Shown here piece by piece: positions 7,407 through 15,879 of a DNA stretch of 64,000 nt (the first letter of the stretch is position 1; every line of letters starts with the position of its first letter). The DNA is taken from positions 1 through 64,000 of the forward strand of contig NZ_JAPFQI010000014.1 in assembly GCF_026183895.1 (NCBI RefSeq). The letters run 5' to 3'. Source of the stretch: Sabulicella glaciei (GTDB lineage Bacteria > Pseudomonadota > Alphaproteobacteria > Acetobacterales > Acetobacteraceae). The translations under genes and the position numbers were made by a program. The notes beneath the pieces are model-generated. The model was not told the DNA's origin. It did not search any database and was given only the letters and a program-made list of their open reading frames with translations.

Positions 7407-9895
7407 GGAACGCCCTGCTGGGTTGGCGCCTCGCGCGGCGGGAGCTGCGCGGCGGCGTGCGCGGGCTGCGGCTCGTCCTTGCCTGCCTTGCCCTAGGCGT
7501 CGCGGCCATCGCGGCGGTCGGAACGCTGCGCGCGGGGGTGGAGGCGGGGTTGCGCGCGGATGGCGCCCGCATCCTGGGCGGCGACCTGGAGATCCGCGCC
7601 GGCTACCAGCCCGTGGACCCCGCCGTGCTGGACTGGGCGCGCGAGCGCGGGGCCGCGCTGTCCGAGGTGCGGCTGCTGCGCGCCATGCTGGTGGCGCCGG
7701 AGGGCGAGCGCATCCTCGTCGAGCTGAAGGCCGTGGACGGCGCCTATCCGCTGGTCGGCGAGCTGGGCCTCGACCCGCCCGGCCCGGTGGAAGGCCTCTT
7801 CGCCGAGCCGTCGGTGGCGGAGCGCCTCGCCCTGCGCCCAGGCGACATGGTGCGGCTGGGCGATGCGACGTTGCGCTTCGGCGGCGTCATCACCGAGGAG
7901 CCGGACAAGGTCGCCACGCCCACCATCTTCGGCCCGCGCGCGCTGATGCCGCTGGCGCTGCTGCCGGAGACCGGGCTGATCCAGCCGGGCAGCCTGATCA
8001 ACCACGAATACCGCCTGCGCCTGCCGCCGGGCGCGGAGCCGCGCCGCTTCGCCGAGGCGCTTCGCACCGCCTTTCCCGGCGCGCCCTGGCGCGTCCGCCT
8101 CGCGGAAGCGGCGGAGCCGGGGGTGAACCGCTTCCTGGACCGCGCCGCCTCCTTCCTGACGCTGGCGGGGCTGACCGCGCTGCTGGTGGGCGGCATCGGC
8201 GTGGCGACGGGGGTGCGGGCCTGGCTGGCCGCGCGGTCGCGCACCATCGCCACGCTGCGCTGCCTGGGCGCGCCGCAGGGCGCCATCCTTGCCGCCTATC
8301 TGTGGCAGGTGGCGGTGCTGGGCTCGGTGGGGATCGTGCTCGGCCTTGCCGGGGGGTGGGGCCTGACCTGGCTGGCGGCGCAGGCGCTGGCCGGGGCGCT
8401 GCCCGTCCCGCCGCGGCTCGGCCTTTATCCGGCGCCGCTTGCGCTCGCCGCGCTCTATGGCGCGCTGACGGCGCTGTGCTTCGCGCTCTGGCCGCTGGGC
8501 CGGGCCGGGCGCATCCCGGGCGCCGCCCTGTTCCGCGACGCGGTGGCGGATTCGACCCGCTTTCCCGGCTGGGGTGTCGTCGCCGCCAATGCGGCCGCTG
8601 CCGTCGCCCTGGTCGCGCTGGTGGTGCTGACGGCGGAGCAGCCCTTCTTCGCCGCGGCCTTTTGCGCCGGGGCGGTTGCGGCGCTGGCGCTGTTCCGCCT
8701 GGGCGCCGCGCTGCTGATGGCCGGGGCGCGGCGCGTGCGCGGCCTGCGCCGTCCCGAATGGCGCATGGGCCTCGCCAACCTCCATCGGCCGGGGGCCAGC
8801 ACGCCGGTCATGCTGGTGGCGCTCGGCCTCGGCCTCACCACCCTGGCCGCCATCGCGCAGATCGAGGGCAATCTGCGCAACGCTCTTGGCCAGGAGATGC
8901 CGGAGCGGGCGCCGAACTTCTTCTTCATCGACATCCAGCCCGACCAGGTGGAGCGATTCGATGCCCTCGCCCGCTCCGTGCCAGGGGTGGAGGAGGTGCG
9001 CCGCGTCCCTTCGCTCCGTGCCCGCGTCACTGCCGTGAAGGGCGTCCCGGCCGAGGAATGGCGCACCACGCCCGAATCCGCCTGGGCTCTGCGCGGCGAT
9101 CGTGGCCTCACCTACAGCGCGACCCCGCCGGAGGGGACGAGCATCGTCGCCGGGCAGTGGTGGGACGCCGGTTACCGCGGCCCCGTCCTCGTCTCCTTCG
9201 ATGCCAATCTCGCACGCGGCTGGGGGGTGGGGATCGGCGACACGCTGACCCTGAACGTGCTGGGCCGCGACATCGACATGACCATCGCCAATCTGCGCGA
9301 GGTGCGGTGGCGGTCCCTGGCGATGAACTTCACCCTGATCGCCTCGCCCGGGCTGCTTTCGGCGGCGCCGCACACTCACATCGCCACGGTGCGTGGCGAC
9401 CCCGCGCAGGATTCCGCTCTGCTGCGCCGGGTCACCGACGCCTTGCCCAACGTCTCCGGCATCCGGGTGCGCGAGGCACTGGAAAAGGTCGGCGAGCTGC
9501 TGGAGCGCATCGGCACGGCGCTCACCGCCACCGGTTCCGTCACGCTGCTGGCCGGGGCGCTGGTCCTTGCCGGGGCCGTCGCGGCGGGACAGGCGCGGCG
9601 CGTCCGCGAGGCGATCGTGCTGAAGGTGCTGGGCGCGGCGCGCGGCCAGATCCGCCGCGCCTTCCTGGTAGAGTTCGGCGTGCTGGGCCTTTTCGCTGGG
9701 GCGCTGGCGGCGGCGGCGGGCACGGCGGCGGCCTGGGGCGTGGTGCGCGGCATCATGGGCCAGCCCTTTGTCTTCCTGCCCGGAACCCTGCTGGCGACTG
9801 TGGCGGGGTGCGTCGTGCTGGTGCTGGCCTTCGGCTACGCCGGCACCGCGCTTGCCCTGCGCGTCCGGCCAGCACCAATGCTCAGGAATGAGTGA
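7403..9895 (+). CDS. ybbP: ABC transporter permease, YbbP-like FtsX family
   Basis: 830-residue inner-membrane permease with a duplicated FtsX/MacB architecture: an N-terminal helix near 25-45, a large periplasmic domain, a three-helix FtsX unit near 245-370, further helices near 390-440, a second periplasmic domain, and a final three-helix FtsX unit near 705-820. Its ATG overlaps the stop of the ATPase gene (ATGA), so the two form one exporter. Size and layout match YbbP rather than LolC/E (about 400 residues). Confidence 0.9.
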   Translation: MRNALLGWRLARRELRGGVRGLRLVLACLALGVAAIAAVGTLRAGVEAGLRADGARILGGDLEIRAGYQPVDPAVLDWARERGAALSEVRLLRAMLVAPEGERILVELKAVDGAYPLVGELGLDPPGPVEGLFAEPSVAERLALRPGDMVRLGDATLRFGGVITEEPDKVATPTIFGPRALMPLALLPETGLIQPGSLINHEYRLRLPPGAEPRRFAEALRTAFPGAPWRVRLAEAAEPGVNRFLDRAASFLTLAGLTALLVGGIGVATGVRAWLAARSRTIATLRCLGAPQGAILAAYLWQVAVLGSVGIVLGLAGGWGLTWLAAQALAGALPVPPRLGLYPAPLALAALYGALTALCFALWPLGRAGRIPGAALFRDAVADSTRFPGWGVVAANAAAAVALVALVVLTAEQPFFAAAFCAGAVAALALFRLGAALLMAGARRVRGLRRPEWRMGLANLHRPGASTPVMLVALGLGLTTLAAIAQIEGNLRNALGQEMPERAPNFFFIDIQPDQVERFDALARSVPGVEEVRRVPSLRARVTAVKGVPAEEWRTTPESAWALRGDRGLTYSATPPEGTSIVAGQWWDAGYRGPVLVSFDANLARGWGVGIGDTLTLNVLGRDIDMTIANLREVRWRSLAMNFTLIASPGLLSAAPHTHIATVRGDPAQDSALLRRVTDALPNVSGIRVREALEKVGELLERIGTALTATGSVTLLAGALVLAGAVAAGQARRVREAIVLKVLGAARGQIRRAFLVEFGVLGLFAGALAAAAGTAAAWGVVRGIMGQPFVFLPGTLLATVAGCVVLVLAFGYAGTALALRVRPAPMLRNE

Positions 9896-9913
9896 GGCGG
9901 ACCCAAATCAACC

Positions 9914-9947
9914 AGTTGATTCGGATTACAGATGTTCCATATTATAG
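9914..9947 (+). promoter_or_regulatory. Candidate sigma-70 promoter for the Bax-inhibitor-1 gene
   Basis: A TTGATT -35 hexamer (9916-9921) and TATTAT -10 hexamer (9940-9945) are separated by 18 bp in an unusually AT-rich patch between the permease and the next gene. The predicted start near 9952 leaves a leader of about 44 nt with a GGAGG Shine-Dalgarno at 9980-9984. This is the best consensus-like promoter I see in the window. Confidence 0.6.
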
Positions 9948-9995
9948 CTCTGCGGGCATCCGTCCGCGCTTCTTCCCTTGGAGGATCCGACACTC

Positions 9996-10793
9996 ATGGC
10001 CTTTCAACCCGAATCGCGGTGGTCCAACCCGCTCGGGGCGACGCAGCAAGGATGGGGCCGTGGCGCCGCCGTTGACGCGGCGACCATTGACGCCGGGCTG
10101 CGCGCCTACATGCTGCGCGTTTACAACTGGATGGCCTCGGGCCTGCTCCTGACGGGCATCGTCGCCTACCTGATCGCGCATACCGGTCTTTCGGAGGTGT
10201 TCTACAGCGTCGTCCGGACGCCGCGCGGCCTCGCCACGGCGCCTACGCTGCTGGGCTACGCCGCCATCTTCGCGCCGCTCGTCTTCGTGCTGGTGCTGAG
10301 CTTTGGCATCAACCGGATGAGCCGCACGACCGTCCAGGCCCTGTTCTGGACCTTCTGCGCGGTGATGGGCGCCAGCATGGCGAACATCTTCGTGATCTAC
10401 ACGAAGACCTCGATCGCCAGCACCTTCTTCATCACGGCCGCGATGTTCGCCTCGATGAGCCTCATCGGCTACACGACGGGCCGCGACCTGTCGAAGATGG
10501 GTTCGATCATGCTCATGGGCCTGATCGGCATCATCCTGGCTTCGGTGGTGAACATCTTTCTGGGCTCGCCGGCCCTGGCCTTCGCCATCTCGGTGATCGG
10601 CGTGGTGGTGTTCTGCGGCCTGACGGCCTTCGACACGCAGCGCATCAAGAACGACTACATCGAGCACAGCTACGCCGAGGGCACGGACCTCGCCGCCAAG
10701 CGCTCGGTCATGGACGCGCTCGGCCTCTACCTGAACTTCATCAACCTGTTCCAGCTGCTGCTGAGCTTCATGGGCGGCCGCAACCAGGAGTGA
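9996..10793 (+). CDS. Bax inhibitor-1 / YccA family membrane protein
   Basis: 265-residue integral membrane protein with about seven hydrophobic segments between residues 45 and 260, matching the BI-1/YccA/YbhL family (proposed pH-sensitive Ca2+ leak; YccA modulates FtsH). The start is ATG 9996, 11 nt after a GGAGG ribosome-binding site; a TTG at 9978 in the same frame is rejected because it overlaps that site. The family's C-terminal signature FDTQRIKNDY and the helix FINLFQLLL are clear. It has its own promoter and terminator, so it is probably monocistronic. Confidence 0.92.
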   Translation: MAFQPESRWSNPLGATQQGWGRGAAVDAATIDAGLRAYMLRVYNWMASGLLLTGIVAYLIAHTGLSEVFYSVVRTPRGLATAPTLLGYAAIFAPLVFVLVLSFGINRMSRTTVQALFWTFCAVMGASMANIFVIYTKTSIASTFFITAAMFASMSLIGYTTGRDLSKMGSIMLMGLIGIILASVVNIFLGSPALAFAISVIGVVVFCGLTAFDTQRIKNDYIEHSYAEGTDLAAKRSVMDALGLYLNFINLFQLLLSFMGGRNQE

Positions 10794-10822
10794 CGCGACG
10801 GGCGCAACGCCCACGCGGAAAA

Positions 10823-10851
10823 GCCCGGCGGGTTCCCCCGCCGGGCATTTT
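10823..10851 (+). terminator. Rho-independent terminator after the BI-1 gene
   Basis: A perfect 10-bp stem (GCCCGGCGGG 10823-10832 with CCCGCCGGGC 10837-10846) closes a TTCC tetraloop and is followed by ATTTT. It lies 30 nt after the BI-1 stop and before the end of the convergent cueR gene, and could act on both strands. Confidence 0.85.
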
Positions 10852-10874
10852 CATGTCCGGAGCCCGCGAAAGCC

Positions 10875-11294
10875 TCAGTCGCCGGCTTCGGCCATCCTCC
10901 GGTCGTCGCGCCCACCCTCCATGTTGTCGAGGATCGGGCATTCCGGGCGCCCATCCCCGGCCGCGTGGTCGGCGAGGTGACGCAGCGACGCCGCAACGGC
11001 CTGCATCGAGCGGGCCTTTTCTTCCAGAGCCTCCACGTGGGACAGGGCGATCCGGCGGACCTCGGCGCTGTCCCGCCCCTCATCCTGCCACAGCGCCAGG
11101 AGCTGCTTCACCTCCGCCAGCGGGAAGGCAAGGTCACGCGCATGGCGGATGAACCGCAGCACGGCGACGTTCTGGGCGGTATAGGAGCGGTAATTGTTGG
11201 CGCGGCGCACAGGCTTCACCAAGCCCAGCGTCTCGTAGTGGCGGATCATCTTCGCGCTCACGCCGCTCTGCGCGGCGGCCTCGCCGATGTTCAT
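10875..11294 (-). CDS. cueR: MerR-family copper regulator CueR-like, lacking one metal-binding Cys
   Basis: 139-residue MerR-type activator. An N-terminal winged helix (MNIGEAAAQSGVSAKMIRHY) and a dimerisation helix are normal, and the C-terminal PECPILDN loop identifies the CueR/HmrR group. CueR binds Cu(I) through two cysteines eight residues apart; here only Cys119 remains and the position of the first (residue 111) is Ala, in ADHAAGDGRPEC. The start at ATG 11294 overlaps the copA stop (ATGA), so regulator and pump share one message. It may still sense copper with other ligands such as His110, or act differently; see findings. Confidence 0.88.
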   Translation of the reverse strand: MNIGEAAAQSGVSAKMIRHYETLGLVKPVRRANNYRSYTAQNVAVLRFIRHARDLAFPLAEVKQLLALWQDEGRDSAEVRRIALSHVEALEEKARSMQAVAASLRHLADHAAGDGRPECPILDNMEGGRDDRRMAEAGD

Positions 11295-13624
11295 CGCGGT
11301 GTCTCCTCTGCCGGTCGCCACCGAGCCAACACCAGGGCATTGGCGAGGACGGAAACCGAGGACATTGCCATCACAGACCCGGCGATGGCCGGGTTCAGCA
11401 TCCCAAACGCCGCAAGCGGCAAAGCTGCTGCATTGTAAACGAAGGCGAACAGCAAATTGCCTTTAATTTTTTGGTAGGTCCGTCTCGCGACCGTCAAAGA
11501 TTCCGACACAAGGGAAGGATCGCCGCGCAGTAATGTGACCGGCGCGGCAGCGATCGCTGCTTCCGTTCCAGTTCCCATGGCGATGCCGAGATCTGCTTTT
11601 GCCAGGGATGGAGCGTCGTTCACACCATCTCCCACCATGGCAACCTTCAATCCTTGACGCTGCCACTCGGCGATCCGCTCAAGTTTAGCTTCCGGCAAGA
11701 GAGACGCGGCGACGTCGGTGAGACCCAGACGCTGGGCAAGGCCGCGGGCCGCTGCCTCGCTGTCGCCCGTCAACACCGCGACGCGCAGCCCCCGCGACCG
11801 GAGCGCCGCGATGGCGGGGGCAGCTCCCGGCTTCTCCGTATCCTCGAAGGCCAGCAGGGCGATGACCCGCCTCCCTTCCTCCACCAGCCAGGAAAGGGTG
11901 CGGCCCTGCGCTGCCTCGCGTTCCGCCTCGGCGGCAAAGGGATTGGCGAGGCCGGACTCCCGCAACGCCCGGGCGGAGCCGAGAAGGAGCGGACGCCCCC
12001 CGACGGTCCCGCGTACCCCGCGGCCCGGAAGCGCACGAAAATCCCCCACGGCGGGGGGCGTCCCGGGTGACGCGGCCAGCACGGCGCGCGCCAGGGGATG
12101 CTCGCTGCCGGCCTGCAGCGCGGCGGCGAGGGCGAGTGCCCCTTCCTCCACCTCATGCAAGGCGGCGAGGCGCGGCCGCCCCTCGGTCAGCGTCCCGGTC
12201 TTGTCGAAGGCGACCAGGTCGATATGGGCGCCGCGCTCGATCGTCTCGGCGTCGCGGAGGAGGATGCCCGCCCTGGCCGCGGCGCCCGTCCCGGCCATGA
12301 TCGCGGCCGGGGTGGCGAGGCCCAGCGCGCAGGGGCAGGCCACCACGAGCACCGCGACGGCCGGCAGGATGGCCTCGCCCCACTCGGCCCCCGCCAGCTT
12401 CCAGCCCAGCAGCGTCAGCGCCGCCAGCACCACCACCGCCGGCACGAAGACGGCCGACACGCGGTCCACCAGCTTCTGCACCGGCGCCCGGCTGGCCTGC
12501 GCGGCGGAGACCATGGCGGCGACGCGCGACAGGGTCGTTTCCTCGCCCACCGCCGTCACCCGCATGACGAGGCGGCCGTCCAGCACGGTGGTCCCGGCGG
12601 AAAGCCGGGTGCCCGGCTCCTTGTGGACGGGGCGGCTTTCGCCGGACAGGGCGCTCTCGTCCACACCTGCCTCGCCTTCCTCCACCGTGCCGTCGGCGGG
12701 AATGCGGCCGCCGGGGCGGATCGCCGCGCGGTCACCCACGCGCAGCAGCGGCGCGGGGATTTCCTCCTCCCGTCCTTCCGCGTCCAGGCGCAGCGCGGTG
12801 CGTGGGCGAAGCTCCAGCAGGGCGCGGATCGCGGCACCGGTGGCCGCCTTGGCCCGCCCTTCCAGCCACTTGCCGAGTAGCACGAAAAAGATCACCAGCG
12901 CGGACGCCTCGAAATAGAGGTGGTGCGCGTGCGGCTCGGCCAGCAGGAACCACAAGGACAGGAAGAAGGCGGCGCTGGTGCCGAGCGCGACCAGGAGATC
13001 CATGTTGCCGGTGCCCGAGCGCAGCGCGGCCCAGGCGCCGCGATAGAAGCGGAAGCCGAAGCCGAATTGCAGCGGCGCGGCGAGGGCCAGCTGCCACCAG
13101 GGGCGCGGCATCAAGTCCTGCCCGAAGGCCATTCCCACCATGCCCCACAGGAAGGGCGCGGCGAGCAGGGCCGCCGCCAGCAACTCCCACTCCGGTCGTC
13201 CCATGCGGCGGGCCGGGCCTGTCTCCTCCTTGGTCAGGGCATAGCCGGCACGGCGCAGCGCAGCCTCGACGACCGCAGGGTCGGTGCCCGCCACGACCCG
13301 CATCACCGCGCGATTGCCGGCGAGGTTGGCGCGCGCCTCCAGCACCCCCGGCACCGCCGCCAGCGCCTTCTCCACCCGCGCGACGCAGGTCGCGCAGCTC
13401 ATCCCCTCGACTCCCCAGTCCCAGACTTCCTCGCGCAGCCCGTAGCCGGCGCGGGACAGGGCGCGGGCGATTTCCCCCAGCGGGGCATCGCCCTCCAGCG
13501 CCACGCGGTCCTCGGCGAGGTTCACGCGGGCCGAGGCAACGCCCGGCAGGCGCGAAAGCGCCTTCTCGACCCGTGTCGCGCAGCTGGCGCAGGTCATGCC
13601 GGAAACGGGGATGGTCATGCTCAT
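11291..13624 (-). CDS. copA: Cu(+)-exporting P1B-type ATPase CopA
   Basis: 777-residue inner-membrane copper efflux pump. Two N-terminal heavy-metal domains (CASC at residues 12-15, CATC at 77-80) precede eight membrane helices, the intramembrane CPC site (ACPCALG near 428), the phosphorylation motif DKTGT (near 473) and the hinge GDGVND. The next ATG, two codons downstream, is an alternative start; neither has a Shine-Dalgarno. The last ~300 coding bases are about 56% GC against 70% or more upstream, with codon choice unlike the rest. It is translated just ahead of cueR. Confidence 0.96.
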   Translation of the reverse strand: MSMTIPVSGMTCASCATRVEKALSRLPGVASARVNLAEDRVALEGDAPLGEIARALSRAGYGLREEVWDWGVEGMSCATCVARVEKALAAVPGVLEARANLAGNRAVMRVVAGTDPAVVEAALRRAGYALTKEETGPARRMGRPEWELLAAALLAAPFLWGMVGMAFGQDLMPRPWWQLALAAPLQFGFGFRFYRGAWAALRSGTGNMDLLVALGTSAAFFLSLWFLLAEPHAHHLYFEASALVIFFVLLGKWLEGRAKAATGAAIRALLELRPRTALRLDAEGREEEIPAPLLRVGDRAAIRPGGRIPADGTVEEGEAGVDESALSGESRPVHKEPGTRLSAGTTVLDGRLVMRVTAVGEETTLSRVAAMVSAAQASRAPVQKLVDRVSAVFVPAVVVLAALTLLGWKLAGAEWGEAILPAVAVLVVACPCALGLATPAAIMAGTGAAARAGILLRDAETIERGAHIDLVAFDKTGTLTEGRPRLAALHEVEEGALALAAALQAGSEHPLARAVLAASPGTPPAVGDFRALPGRGVRGTVGGRPLLLGSARALRESGLANPFAAEAEREAAQGRTLSWLVEEGRRVIALLAFEDTEKPGAAPAIAALRSRGLRVAVLTGDSEAAARGLAQRLGLTDVAASLLPEAKLERIAEWQRQGLKVAMVGDGVNDAPSLAKADLGIAMGTGTEAAIAAAPVTLLRGDPSLVSESLTVARRTYQKIKGNLLFAFVYNAAALPLAAFGMLNPAIAGSVMAMSSVSVLANALVLARWRPAEETPR

Positions 13625-13628
13625 GGGC

Positions 13629-13661
13629 GGAATGTGGGGATTCCGGCAGCGTGACAGTCAA
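13629..13661 (-). promoter_or_regulatory. Candidate copA promoter with 19-bp spacer and inverted repeat
   Basis: On the minus strand TTGACT (13661-13656) is followed after exactly 19 bp by CACATT (13636-13631). A 19-bp spacer is typical of MerR-type activated promoters. An inverted repeat GGAAT-N6-ATTCC spans 13629-13644 over the -10 element. The predicted start falls at or next to the copA ATG, implying a leaderless or near-leaderless message. The spacer is not clearly palindromic as in canonical CueR boxes, so this is tentative. Confidence 0.35.
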
Positions 13662-13693
13662 GCCGCCTGGACACCGAACCCAGCGGAGGACAG

Positions 13694-14770
13694 ATGGGAG
13701 CCATGCGCCGCATCGCGATCCCGCTCCTTCTCGCCCTTGTCTTCGCTGGTCCCGCCCCCGCGCAGGACGCGCAAGGCTTCCGCGTCGTGAACCGCGCGGG
13801 GGCCGATGCCACCCAGCTCTACGCGGTGCGGTCGCCGCGCGGGGCACAGGGTGACTGGGGCGGCAACCTGCTCCGCCCCGACCGGCCCCTCGGCGAGGGC
13901 CAGGGTTTCCGGGTCAATCCGGCCGCTGGCACCGGGTGCCGCTTCGACCTGCGCCTTGTCCTGACCGACGGCAGGGAGGCGGTGCTGCCGGACCAGGATA
14001 TCTGCGCCAACCGCAACCTGGACTTCGCCACCACCTCCCGCCCCTCGGCTCCGCCTCGCACCACCCCGGCCACGACGCGCGCCGCCGGACCAGCAAGCCG
14101 CGACGTGCCGCTGGCCCAGCCCAATGTACAGGCACGGCAGGTTTCAAGCGGGACGGGCTTCTTGGTCGCCGATGCGCGGGTGGTGACCAACCACCACGTC
14201 ATCGACAACTGCAACCGCATCCTGCTGCGCACGCCGACGGGCCATTGGCTCGCCGCCACGCCGCCCGCGCGCAGCGACGCTGCGCTGGACCTGGCTCTGC
14301 TGAACGTGCCGGGGCTCGTGGGCCCGGCCCTCGCCTTCCGCTCCGGCCCCGCCGTGCGGCGCGGCGAAGGCGTCGTGGCCTACGGCTTCCCGCTGGCGGG
14401 GCTGCTTTCCAGCGACCCGAAGCTGACGCGCGGCGAGGTGAACGGGCTGCGCGGCCTGGGCGACAACCCGAACCAGTACCAGATCAGCGCCGAGGTGCAG
14501 CCGGGCAACAGCGGCGGCCCGCTGGTAGACATGCAGGGCAACTTGGTCGGCGTGGTGGTGAGCAAGCTGAACGCCCAGGCGGTGAGCCGTCGCACCGGCG
14601 ACATCGCGCAGAACGTGAACTTCGCGGTGCAGGGCAATGCGGCGCGCGACTTCCTGCGCCGCGCCGGGGTCGAGCCGCGCATGGCCGACAGCACCGGGCC
14701 GGACCGCCCCACCGCCGATGTGGGGGAGATCGCCCACCGCTCCACCTTGTTCATCCGCTGCGAAAGGTAG
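13694..14770 (+). CDS. Exported trypsin-like serine protease with N-terminal beta domain
   Basis: 358 residues with a signal peptide ending near PAPAQ. Residues about 28-115 form a separate small domain with conserved cysteines (about 77 and 97), followed by a Pro/Thr-rich linker, then a trypsin-like domain. Triad: His in VTNHHVID, Asp in ALDLALLN, Ser in QPGNSGGPL. There is no PDZ domain, unlike DegP. ATG 13694 (after GGAGGA at 13685-13690) and ATG 13703 are both usable starts. It is divergent from copA, but an envelope-stress role is only inference. Confidence 0.85.
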   Translation: MGAMRRIAIPLLLALVFAGPAPAQDAQGFRVVNRAGADATQLYAVRSPRGAQGDWGGNLLRPDRPLGEGQGFRVNPAAGTGCRFDLRLVLTDGREAVLPDQDICANRNLDFATTSRPSAPPRTTPATTRAAGPASRDVPLAQPNVQARQVSSGTGFLVADARVVTNHHVIDNCNRILLRTPTGHWLAATPPARSDAALDLALLNVPGLVGPALAFRSGPAVRRGEGVVAYGFPLAGLLSSDPKLTRGEVNGLRGLGDNPNQYQISAEVQPGNSGGPLVDMQGNLVGVVVSKLNAQAVSRRTGDIAQNVNFAVQGNAARDFLRRAGVEPRMADSTGPDRPTADVGEIAHRSTLFIRCER

Positions 14771-14831
14771 GCCCCTCCCCGGCCCCGCCTCGCCCTGCTA
14801 GCGTCCCGGCCGACAAATAGGGAAGACGCCC

Positions 14832-15878
14832 ATGCAACGACGCGCGATGCTCGCCGCGCCCGCCCTCGCGGCCGGCGGCGCCACACTCGCGAGCCTTCCG
14901 GCCGCCGCGCAGGCGCCCCGGATCGTCAGCGAGGAGTTCATGGTGCCCGCGCGCGACAGCGGCATCGAGCTCTTCGTCCGCAACAAGCGGCCCGAGACGA
15001 TGACAAGCTTCACGCCGGGCCGCACCCTCCTCATGGTGCACGGCGCGACCTACCCGGCGCACACCGCCTTCGACCTGCCGCTCGGCGGGCTGTCCTGGAT
15101 GGACTACATCGCCGGGCGCGGCTTCGACGTGTGGTGCATGGACATTCGCGGCTATGGCCGCTCCACCCGTCCGGCCGAGATGGCGCAGCCGCCCGAGGCC
15201 AACCCGCCCCTGGTGCGCGGCGAGACGGCGGTGCAGGACATCGCCGCCGTGTCCGAGTTCGTGCGGCAGCGCCGCTCCATCCCGCGCTGCGTCCACCTGG
15301 GCTATTCCTGGGGCACGGCGCTGATGGGGCGCTTCGCCGCCGACAATCAGGGCGCGGTCGAGCGCCTGGTCCTCTACGCGCCGGTCTGGCTACGGCAGGG
15401 CGCCTCGCTCACCGATCCCGGCGGCGATCTCGGCGCCTATCGCTTCGTGACGCAGGAAGCGGCGCGGGCGCGGCGCGGGGCGGGCGTGCCGGAGGCGGCT
15501 CGGGGAAACCTCGTTCCCGCCGGATGGTTCGAACACTGGGCCGGCGTCACCTGGGCCACGGACCCGGAGGGGCTGCGCCGCTCGCCGCCCGCCCTGCGCG
15601 CGCCGAACGGCAGCGTCGCCGACAGCCGCGAATACTGGCGGGCCGGCAGGCCCTTCTATGACCCCGCGAAGATCACCGCGCCGACGCTGCTGGTCCTCGG
15701 CGAATGGGACCAGGACACGCCGCCCTACATGGCCCAGACCCTGTTCCCCCTGCTCACCGCCAGCCCCGGCAAGCGCCTCGTGCTGCTGGGCGAGGGCACG
15801 CATGGCATGTGGATGGAGCGCAACCGTGGCGCGCTGTTCCAGGCCGTCCAGGTATTCCTTGAGGAAGCTGCTGCCTAA
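14832..15878 (+). CDS. Exported alpha/beta hydrolase
   Basis: 348-residue alpha/beta-fold hydrolase with an N-terminal signal (MQRRAMLAAPALAAGG...AAAQ) that has two adjacent arginines but no full Tat motif. The nucleophile elbow is GYSWG, the acid is in GEWDQDTPP and the catalytic His in GEGTHGMW. The oxyanion region is MVHGATYP. Its stop is 1 nt from the next start, and a tightly packed series of catabolic genes follows, so it probably opens an operon that starts by hydrolysing an ester or amide outside the cytoplasm. The substrate is unknown. Confidence 0.85.
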   Translation: MQRRAMLAAPALAAGGATLASLPAAAQAPRIVSEEFMVPARDSGIELFVRNKRPETMTSFTPGRTLLMVHGATYPAHTAFDLPLGGLSWMDYIAGRGFDVWCMDIRGYGRSTRPAEMAQPPEANPPLVRGETAVQDIAAVSEFVRQRRSIPRCVHLGYSWGTALMGRFAADNQGAVERLVLYAPVWLRQGASLTDPGGDLGAYRFVTQEAARARRGAGVPEAARGNLVPAGWFEHWAGVTWATDPEGLRRSPPALRAPNGSVADSREYWRAGRPFYDPAKITAPTLLVLGEWDQDTPPYMAQTLFPLLTASPGKRLVLLGEGTHGMWMERNRGALFQAVQVFLEEAAA

Positions 15879-15879
15879 G

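Noticed and set aside
7493-9379. 628-codon open frame antisense to the ABC permease
   Set aside because: Shadow of a well-supported membrane protein; no hydrophobic or catalytic pattern of its own.
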